DNA from: Thalassotalea_H castellviae
GTDB taxonomy: Bacteria; Pseudomonadota; Gammaproteobacteria; Enterobacterales; Alteromonadaceae
Assembly: GCF_031846185.1 (NCBI RefSeq)
Contig: NZ_JAVRIF010000008.1
Span: forward strand, 62,001 to 126,000
Reading direction: 5' to 3'
DNA: 64,000 nt
The position numbers were made by a program, and so were the translations under genes. Below the pieces are notes generated by a model that worked only from the letters and a program-made list of their open reading frames with translations, was not told where the DNA came from and made no database searches. Positions 55,094 through 62,155 of the stretch are shown piece by piece; position 1 is the stretch's first letter, and the number at the start of each line of letters is the position of its first letter.

Positions 55094-55129
55094 AACAAGG
55101 GTAATAACAGTGATGTTATTACCCTTGTT
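55094..55129 (+). terminator. isc operon terminator, copy A of a repeated hairpin
   Basis: A perfect 16-bp stem, AACAAGGGTAATAACA / TGTTATTACCCTTGTT, with loop GTGA. It lies 26 bases after fdx and between convergent genes. A near-copy exists at 60614-60643. Confidence 0.88.
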
Positions 55130-55173
55130 TGGTCATATTGATTAAAGAGTAGATTAATTAAACCTCGCCAATA

Positions 55174-56508
55174 TTATTCAATATTTTTTGCTACCCTACG
55201 AGAAAATGTATGACGATATTCAGGTGTTAATTTTCCATGTCCATCGCGTGGTGTGGTAAAAAATTCAACATTAAGCTGATCATTTACGTTGTCGATATTG
55301 ATATGCGAGAAACCCCAAGTAAAACTTTTTGACCAAAGTAATTCATACTGCGGGTAGGTTTTTTCTTGATAATTTGCAAATGGCGTATGTTTTCCGCGCA
55401 TTTTCGATGCTGCTCCACTAATAATAAGGGGCAGTGGCTCAGCACTTTTCGATTCAGGATATAAAGAACAATCGTCGGTAAGTAGCTCTAAATCATGTTC
55501 ATGACCAGCAATATAGGCATCTGCATATTGACAAAGGGTTGGCATGATGAGTTTACGTAATACATGTCCTTCACTATATTTTGTCCCACCTATCGACCAT
55601 AAAATATGGTGACCATACACAATTTTCCATTTCGCAGTTGAATTAGCTAAACCTTCTTTTAACCATTGAAGTTGTATTTTATCTTCATTATTTTGAGGGC
55701 CTTCATGCTTTTCATGAACTTCTAACTCAGCGGTACCTGCTTTTAAAGCAATATCTAATTTGCCTTCACTCCCATCGGGGTTTAATGGCACTTCATAAAA
55801 AGTCTGTCCAGCTAACAACATGTTAGTGTCTAAGACAAAAAACTCTACCTCGTTACCTGGCTCTCCTTTGGTATAGCGATAGTAACCTTGTTTATCCATA
55901 TGGAAATTTTTTTGCTTGGTCATCCACTCTGTTTGTAAGGCAATACCTTTTCTTGAAGTTTTCCAATCGTGATTGCCTAGCGCTGAATAAACCACTAATT
56001 CTGGTGTTTGCTCAAATAACGGTAATAAAGGACCAAGAATCAAATCGTCCATGCGTTTTTGATCGTCTTTGCCATCGTCTGCATCGGCGCCATCAGGGTA
56101 AATGTTATCACCGAGTTGAATGCCAAATTCACAATCACGCTGGCGGCACAAATCTGCCATTGCTTGGCCTACTGGAATAGCGCCACTCGCTTCAGTCGCT
56201 ATACCACTTTCAGGGTAAACATGGATAGGTGCATGGTCAAATTCAGTAATTGGACGATAATCTTCTAACCAATCTTGTTTTTCCTTTGCGATAAACTGAG
56301 TTTTATTTAGTGGGTTTTCAATGTGTTTTTTCTTAGGATAGTCAACACTGTAACCTCCATCTCCAAAGGCTAAAAAGTTAATGTTTTCAGACGAGTTGTG
56401 AAAATTGTTTTCAGCTTGGTTTGCAAGTGTTGATTGAGTATTAACTTGTTGGCAAGCAACAGTGACTAATATTAATGTCGTTATTGACGAGTATTTTAAT
56501 AATTTCAT
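55174..56508 (-). CDS. lipoprotein metallophosphoesterase (purple acid phosphatase-like)
   Basis: A 444-residue secreted phosphatase. A lipoprotein signal peptide ends at LVTVAC-Q (lipobox Cys near residue 20). The calcineurin-type metal-site motifs appear in order: FGDGGYS, LGDNIYPDG, LGNHDW, YGHHILW and AGHEHD. The order and the GDNIYP wording resemble tartrate-resistant/purple acid phosphatases. The ATG at 56508 follows GAGA; an upstream in-frame start at 56547 is not supported. It lies 56 bases downstream of a TonB receptor on the same strand, so the pair may capture a phosphorylated nutrient. Confidence 0.85.
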   Translation of the reverse strand: MKLLKYSSITTLILVTVACQQVNTQSTLANQAENNFHNSSENINFLAFGDGGYSVDYPKKKHIENPLNKTQFIAKEKQDWLEDYRPITEFDHAPIHVYPESGIATEASGAIPVGQAMADLCRQRDCEFGIQLGDNIYPDGADADDGKDDQKRMDDLILGPLLPLFEQTPELVVYSALGNHDWKTSRKGIALQTEWMTKQKNFHMDKQGYYRYTKGEPGNEVEFFVLDTNMLLAGQTFYEVPLNPDGSEGKLDIALKAGTAELEVHEKHEGPQNNEDKIQLQWLKEGLANSTAKWKIVYGHHILWSIGGTKYSEGHVLRKLIMPTLCQYADAYIAGHEHDLELLTDDCSLYPESKSAEPLPLIISGAASKMRGKHTPFANYQEKTYPQYELLWSKSFTWGFSHINIDNVNDQLNVEFFTTPRDGHGKLTPEYRHTFSRRVAKNIE

Positions 56509-56564
56509 GAGATTCTCAAATGGTACAAGGTGCGCGAAAGCTAACACCTTGCCGTTATACGTTT

Positions 56565-59363
56565 TTAAAGTGAATTAATGGTAAAACCGAGTTCGAATGA
56601 AGAGCCGTATTCCTCATATTGATAGTTATAGCGAGTACTACCATGGTAAAGATACATAGGCTCATCGGTTAAGTTCACTGCGTTAAAGTAAACTTGCATT
56701 GTGTCATTAATGTAATATTTAGCCGTGAAGTCAATTTGAGTGTGAGTATCTTCATAGACAGCATTATCACCTTCTAGAAATTGAAAGCTTTCACTTCGAT
56801 ATGAAGTACTGAAACGAGCACTAAACTTATTATTCTCATAACCTAACATAAGGTTACCAACCGTATCAGCTTGGTTTGGTAAATCTTCATCGGTATCAAT
56901 GAAAGTGCTATTTGCACTGATAAATACCCCAGAATCAAAGTTTTTAGTCCATGCTAATTCTAAACCTGCCAAGGACGCTTCACCGCCATTGATAGGTTGT
57001 ATCACTTCTTCAAATCCATCCCATTGACCATTATCTTGTACCTCAGTTAATACAATATAGTTGCTGATATTTTTATGGAATAAGCCGGCAGAAAGCACAC
57101 CAATATTACCCGGATAATATTCAAGGGATAAATCAAAATTGCTTGATTCGTAAGGATTTAATTCAGGATTACCTACCTCAGCTTTGCGCTCTGTTTCAAT
57201 TACACCATCATCTTCTGTCACTTCGCTTTCAATTAATTGAAATGCTGCAGAATCCTCAAAAGTTGGTCGAGCAATGGTTTGTGTATAGGCAAAGCGAGCC
57301 ACAAATTTATCTGATGGCGTATATTTAATATTTAAACTTGGCGATAAATGATCGTAATCTTTAGTCACTTGCCAAGGTGAAATTGCAACGCTTTCATCGT
57401 CATTGACTTCATCAGCGATTAGTTCAACGCGATTTCCCGAGGTTTCAAATCGGGTATTTTCATAGCGTAATCCTGTAACGATTTGCCAGTTATCAATGTC
57501 TAACGTAACCATAGCGTAAGCCGCGCTGATGTTTTCTTCACTGGTATATGAGCCACCATTACTGTCGATTGAAGAGTCTAAATCATTTATCTCAAATGCA
57601 TTTTTGTTGGTAAAAACGAAGCTTCTTAAAGATGTTTCATTAATGCTTGGGCCAAAATTACCTAAGTTGTATTCTGGAGATGGTGCAGCGAATTTCTGCG
57701 CGGTAATATCGTCAAAGCCTCCATCAAATACTGTCGCTTCTATTCGTGTAAATTTATCCCGAGCCTGATGCTTTAAACCAAACTTAAATTCACCATTGTG
57801 ATTTTGCCAAACGAACTCGTGTGATAAATCAATTTTTATACTCATCGATTCATCTTCAGACAAGTTGTTTTCATAAACAACTTCATCCATTGCAAAGTTA
57901 TTTAAATCATGTGCAGCACTTGACTGAGTTAATTGAGGGATAGGACCTGTTGCGTTATAGCCAAGGTCAAGTTCTTCACCAACAAATACGGCTTCAACGT
58001 AATCAGGTTCATTCTCGGAAGACTTTGAATAACTAATGTCGTATTCGACAAACCATTGATTGATTAAATTTTCACCACCTAAGACTAATGATAGAATTTT
58101 TTGCTCTTCGTATCTGTCTTTTGTATCACGCTCCATTTCGGCGTTAATAAAGTGTGCTGAATTATCACTATAACTTGTCAGGTCTATTGCTCCTGAATCA
58201 AACTTGTAGGTATTACGAGAGCGAAATTCATCATCTGAAAATTTACTATATAAAGTTCTTAGGAAATACTTATCTGTGGTTGAGGTATGTAAATCAAAAT
58301 TTAATGCTGCGCCTAATCGTTCTCGAGTAATTTGGTAGTGGCGTTGTTCAATTTCTTCGGTAGAAAAGGCTTCTACATCATCACCTGTTGCGTTATCTTC
58401 GTATTCAAATTCAGCCCAGCCACCGCCAGCTTCCATATTATGAGAGCCAAACTTTCTCTCAAACCATGAAAAAGCAGTTGCAACGCCAAGTTGTGCACCT
58501 GATGATAAGTCAAAAATATCGGTGAAACTGCCAGATAATTTAGGGCTAGTGTCTTGCATTAATTCATTATATGAGCCTTGAATAGTGGCGCTATAACTTC
58601 GACCTTGACGGTCAAAGGCACTTAAGCTTTTTACTTCAATTGAACCACCGACCGCACTGGCATCCATATCTGGCGTAACGGTTTTACTGACTTCTAAACT
58701 TTGTATTAACTCTGATGGTATAACATCCATTGCGACACTACGCACACCTGATTCTGGTGAAGGTACGTTCACTCCGTTGATCGTGACATTATTAAAATTA
58801 GGGTCAATACCGCGAATAGCGACAAAACGTCCTTCCCCTTGATCGCGTTGAATAGACAAACCAGGCAATCGTTGTAATGCTTCTGCAGCATTTTGATCCG
58901 GTGATTGACCAATGGTGTCTGCACTGACAATAGACATTAGCTTGTTTGCATTTTTTTGACGATTAATGGTGCCCGCTTGTCCAGCTCTTTGGCCATAAAC
59001 TATGATGTTATCGAGTGCTTCGCTGCGCTCACCAATAACAAATGACTGTGCGGTATTTTGGTTAGCCGCAACGACAATTTTATGGGTTACTTTTGGAACA
59101 CCAACATACGTTATTTCAATGGTGTATTCACCTTCCGCTAGTTGTGGAAAACGAAAAGACCCATCACGTGACGAGATAACACTGATGCCAAGTTCTTTAA
59201 TTTCTATTTTAGCGCCTTCAAAGTATACCGTGTTTGACGAATCGGTAATGCGGCCATTAAATGTTTGTTCTTGAGCATAAATATTGCCCGAATATAAAGT
59301 CGCACTGCACGCGATAGCAATGGCCGTACGTTGAAAATTTTTCCAAGTGTGATTTTTTTTCAT
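56565..59363 (-). CDS. TonB-dependent receptor (Caulobacter/Xanthomonas type)
   Basis: A 932-residue outer-membrane receptor. A signal peptide (residues 1-30, ending NIYAQE) precedes a carboxypeptidase-regulatory-like sandwich (about 33-112) and a plug domain with AADT-type wording: SADTIGQSPDQNAAEALQRLPG, GRFVAIRGIDPNFNNVTING, MDASAVGGSIEVKSL. A beta-barrel follows, ending in FELGFTINSL. It resembles the TIGR01782 class, often used for carbohydrates or other large nutrients. The phosphatase gene downstream suggests a phosphorylated substrate; this is inference. The ribosome site is weak. Confidence 0.92.
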   Translation of the reverse strand: MKKNHTWKNFQRTAIAIACSATLYSGNIYAQEQTFNGRITDSSNTVYFEGAKIEIKELGISVISSRDGSFRFPQLAEGEYTIEITYVGVPKVTHKIVVAANQNTAQSFVIGERSEALDNIIVYGQRAGQAGTINRQKNANKLMSIVSADTIGQSPDQNAAEALQRLPGLSIQRDQGEGRFVAIRGIDPNFNNVTINGVNVPSPESGVRSVAMDVIPSELIQSLEVSKTVTPDMDASAVGGSIEVKSLSAFDRQGRSYSATIQGSYNELMQDTSPKLSGSFTDIFDLSSGAQLGVATAFSWFERKFGSHNMEAGGGWAEFEYEDNATGDDVEAFSTEEIEQRHYQITRERLGAALNFDLHTSTTDKYFLRTLYSKFSDDEFRSRNTYKFDSGAIDLTSYSDNSAHFINAEMERDTKDRYEEQKILSLVLGGENLINQWFVEYDISYSKSSENEPDYVEAVFVGEELDLGYNATGPIPQLTQSSAAHDLNNFAMDEVVYENNLSEDESMSIKIDLSHEFVWQNHNGEFKFGLKHQARDKFTRIEATVFDGGFDDITAQKFAAPSPEYNLGNFGPSINETSLRSFVFTNKNAFEINDLDSSIDSNGGSYTSEENISAAYAMVTLDIDNWQIVTGLRYENTRFETSGNRVELIADEVNDDESVAISPWQVTKDYDHLSPSLNIKYTPSDKFVARFAYTQTIARPTFEDSAAFQLIESEVTEDDGVIETERKAEVGNPELNPYESSNFDLSLEYYPGNIGVLSAGLFHKNISNYIVLTEVQDNGQWDGFEEVIQPINGGEASLAGLELAWTKNFDSGVFISANSTFIDTDEDLPNQADTVGNLMLGYENNKFSARFSTSYRSESFQFLEGDNAVYEDTHTQIDFTAKYYINDTMQVYFNAVNLTDEPMYLYHGSTRYNYQYEEYGSSFELGFTINSL

Positions 59364-59766
59364 TGTTAATACTCAGTTTCATTAATAGTTGTAACACTGA
59401 TTAGCTTGATGATTTACCTGAAAAATGTCTGTGTAAATTCAAGTGTTAATTCAATGTTAGTGTCGGTGAAATTTATTGGCGGAGACAATAACGAAAGCAG
59501 ATGACAAAAATATTTCAGAATTAATTCGTCAGTGACAATCAGGTGGGGTTTATGCTTTTTAACGGAAGATTTTGATATGAATGAGCTGATTAAACCCGGC
59601 TAAAAATAAAGATAAACTTCTTTAAAGCCAGTGAATACATAAGCGAAGGAGAAAATGGTTCTCGAACAGTAAAAAAACTGTCACTTAGGTGAGCTAATAT
59701 GACCCTTTTATTGATAGTGAACGACTCTTAAGCTAATGATAAGAGTCAGCAATGTGAAACAATTAG
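59364..59766. other. region upstream of the TonB receptor and AraC remnant
   Basis: A 403-base divergent gap without a recognisable gene. It holds a hairpin, GACTCTTA / TAAGAGTC, at 59723-59747 with a 9-base loop. The promoter of the receptor-phosphatase unit should lie in its left part. Confidence 0.5.
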
Positions 59767-59984
59767 ATGAATTTTACTTTTCTTCCCTTACATAAAACAT
59801 TATTTTTTATTTTTTTCACCATGATTACTCTTGTAGTTGTCGGGGTGTTTTCTGTAGGCATGTCAAAAAATGTGATGGAATTAGATTTACTTGATGCGAT
59901 TGGCGAAGGAGGGATCACGTTAATGACTTTTATTTGGTTGTGCTTTACGTTATTGAGCAGGCCAGCAGGTCGAGTGACAAATTT
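59767..59984 (+). pseudogene. N-terminal fragment of a membrane protein
   Basis: The frame from ATG 59767 encodes about 70 residues with two hydrophobic helices (about 10-32 and 48-62: KTLFFIFFTMITLVVVGVFSVG and GGITLMTFIWLCFTLL) ending in SRPAGRVTN. After this point the frame stops resembling a membrane protein, whereas another frame carries a clear AraC sequence. The fragment probably comes from a different gene, now fused out of frame to the AraC remnant. The parent family was not identified; such a start is seen in membrane sensor proteins. Confidence 0.55.
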
Positions 59985-60524
59985 CCTTATTCACAACCTG
60001 AACATATTGAACAATACCAAGCTTACTTTGAACAAGCGTATCGATTTACTCCTCATATTGGCTCTTTTATCGTGCCTACAATTGTCAAAAATCATTGTGG
60101 CTTGCAACTATCATTACCAGAAAATATTATGAGAAAGCCATTTACAGAAAGTAATCAAGCTATTAAACGCTATCATTTGAATCAAGTAGATCGAAGTGGT
60201 TTTTCAGTTGGAATTATTCAATACGTTTATCAAACGATAGGGCAGTATTTAGCACAAAATAAAGAAGTTACACTCGAAAAAATAGCTTTAGGTTTAAGCG
60301 TTAGTCCTGCAACGTTGAAAAGAAAATTAGCGAATCATCATACAAGTTATCAAAATTTATTAGATTTATTTCGACAACAACAAGCTATTTTTCAACTTAC
60401 CGAACAAGGTTACAATAATGAAAAAGTGGCGAGTGAATTACACTTTTCAGATTTAACTAATTTTCGCCGTTCATTTAAGCGTTGGACAGGACTTACGCCA
60501 AACGAAATTAAACAGGCTTTATAG
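59976..60524 (+). pseudogene. AraC family regulator, N-terminal part missing
   Basis: About 180 residues match the C-terminal part of an AraC regulator. The end of an arabinose-binding-type domain is visible (FPYSQPEHIEQYQAYFEQAYRF, LSLPENI), followed by the two helix-turn-helix motifs (VTLEKIALGLSVSPATLKRKLANH and NEKVASELHFSDLTNFRRSFKRWTGLTP). The first 120-140 residues of a typical 330-residue protein are absent; upstream in another frame is a fragment of a membrane protein. It may still produce a DNA-binding piece from an internal start. It faces away from the TonB receptor and could be its former regulator. Confidence 0.7.
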
Positions 60525-60613
60525 TGTTATATAACTTAGTAAATTTGCTATTGAGTTTTTAATGATTAAGCTAGATGAACAGGTACTTATCGAGAACACA
60601 GTAAAAATTTAAC

Positions 60614-60643
60614 AAGGGTAATAACAGTAATGTTATTACCCTT
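60614..60643 (-). terminator. terminator hairpin, copy B of the repeated hairpin
   Basis: A 13-bp perfect stem, AAGGGTAATAACA / TGTTATTACCCTT, with loop GTAA. It shares nearly all bases with the isc terminator at 55094-55129. It lies between the convergent AraC remnant and FG-GAP genes. Confidence 0.75.
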
Positions 60644-60690
60644 CTTTTGTAGGGAAAAGTTCACCTTTTTTTTAAAGGCTCGTTACCTGT

Positions 60691-62037
60691 TTACTTTTTA
60701 ACCCTGAGTATTAATCCCATCATCAATATAAGAAAAGAGAAGCTACCTCCACCACCGCTTCCCGATTTAGCCGTTGGTGTAGTTGGAGTTGGTTCAACTA
60801 CTGGGGTACTGGTAGTCCCTTCTGTAAAGTTTGCTGTTAATGTAATGTTAGCATCTGTTGAGATAACACAATCTTTATAGCTTTGTGTTGCCAAGTAAAA
60901 GAATACTTTTTCATTAAACACACTGGTTGCCATATCAATAAAACCATCATTGTTATAATCACCGAAAGAAGTAGCGGTTAATCCATCGTCAGCGGTGGTA
61001 ACCAAGTTAGCATCACTAAAGCTACCGTCATCTTTCCCGTACATTAGATATAATACAGAAGGGCTGTAATGCGCTGATAACACATCCATATTACCATCTC
61101 TATCAATATCGCCGAAAGCAGCCCCGTAAGCCCCTCTACCAGTAGCAATTACCGTTGCTTTTCCTTGATGATAATAAGTGACAGTTTCATTAATAATTTC
61201 TGCTGCAACAATGTAAGTTTCTCCCTCTTTTTGGTAAGCGTCTATTGTCATGCTGGCTAAATCAGATATTACTTCTTCAGCAATATAGTCCTCACCTGTA
61301 TTGATATACCATTGCGTTTTTGCATCTTCAATACTGTTAACTAATACCCATAAATCTTCTTTAATATTGGCTTTGAAAGATGAAATCAGAATGTCCTTTT
61401 TACCATCATTATTTTTATCTAATACTTTGAATGAATAGGGCTTTATGTTTGAAACTTTGATGTCTTTTAAAAAGGTAAATTGACCTTGGCCATTATTAAG
61501 AAAAACATTAAGTACACCTTTACCAAACTCTGCTACATAAAGGTCTAAATCTCCATCATTATCATAATCAGCTAGATCTAAAGCGGTTGGATATCGTCGA
61601 TCGTCATCAATAGTAACTTTATCGAATTCACCGTTCCCTTGACTAATATTTGATGTGATCACGCCGTTAAATAAACTAATGGTAATAAAGTCATCAAAAT
61701 TGTCGTTGTTAAGGTCGCCGGTTTTTATTGTTTTTGCACCGCCAGCAGCTAACGTCAATTGTGTCGAATCATCACTCCATAATACTTCATTGCCTGAGTC
61801 ACAGCTTTGACCTGTCCAACCAGTAAAACTTGAGCCGGTTTTAGCGACGGGTGATAGCGTGTTAACAGGTAAACTGTTGGTTAAAGTACAGCTTTCGCTA
61901 CAAACTTCTGCAGATTCTATAGCTTTAACTTCGCCATCGCCTTCTATCGTTAATTTTATCTCAATAGCGTGTGAAAGCGTTGAAGTCAAAAGTATTAATG
62001 ACGTCAATGCTGAAAGTGTTCTTCGGTATGTTTTCAT
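60691..62037 (-). CDS. secreted FG-GAP/VCBS repeat protein with GlyGly-CTERM tail
   Basis: A 448-residue exported protein. After a signal peptide (residues 1-24, ending in LSHA) comes a bacterial-repeat domain (EIKLTIEGDGEVKAIE ... GSSFTGWTGQSC). Next are at least five FG-GAP/VCBS repeats with Ca2+-binding-type loops (DLNNDNFDDF, DYDNDGDLDLYV, DKNNDGKKDILI, DIDRDGNMDVLS, DYNNDGFIDMAT), predicted to form a beta-propeller. A Pro/Thr linker leads to SGSGGGGSFSFLILMMGLIL and a basic end, the GlyGly-CTERM sorting signal cleaved by rhombosortase. It is therefore probably surface-released. The ATG at 62037 follows CAGGTAA. It is divergent from a CadC-like regulator. Confidence 0.82.
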   Translation of the reverse strand: MKTYRRTLSALTSLILLTSTLSHAIEIKLTIEGDGEVKAIESAEVCSESCTLTNSLPVNTLSPVAKTGSSFTGWTGQSCDSGNEVLWSDDSTQLTLAAGGAKTIKTGDLNNDNFDDFITISLFNGVITSNISQGNGEFDKVTIDDDRRYPTALDLADYDNDGDLDLYVAEFGKGVLNVFLNNGQGQFTFLKDIKVSNIKPYSFKVLDKNNDGKKDILISSFKANIKEDLWVLVNSIEDAKTQWYINTGEDYIAEEVISDLASMTIDAYQKEGETYIVAAEIINETVTYYHQGKATVIATGRGAYGAAFGDIDRDGNMDVLSAHYSPSVLYLMYGKDDGSFSDANLVTTADDGLTATSFGDYNNDGFIDMATSVFNEKVFFYLATQSYKDCVISTDANITLTANFTEGTTSTPVVEPTPTTPTAKSGSGGGGSFSFLILMMGLILRVKK

Positions 62038-62155
62038 TCTGATTACCTGTTTAATTAAAATCAGGTTGTTTATATTATTATTAGAATATGAAGTCATAAT
62101 CTTGTTATAATGAAGTTATTAGGTATTTATTTTTATATAATAATCAGGTGGTTGC

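Noticed and set aside
59723..59747. Terminator upstream of the membrane-protein/AraC remnant
   Set aside because: The hairpin GACTCTTA / TAAGAGTC has no T-run and precedes the frame start, so it was noted only as a hairpin.
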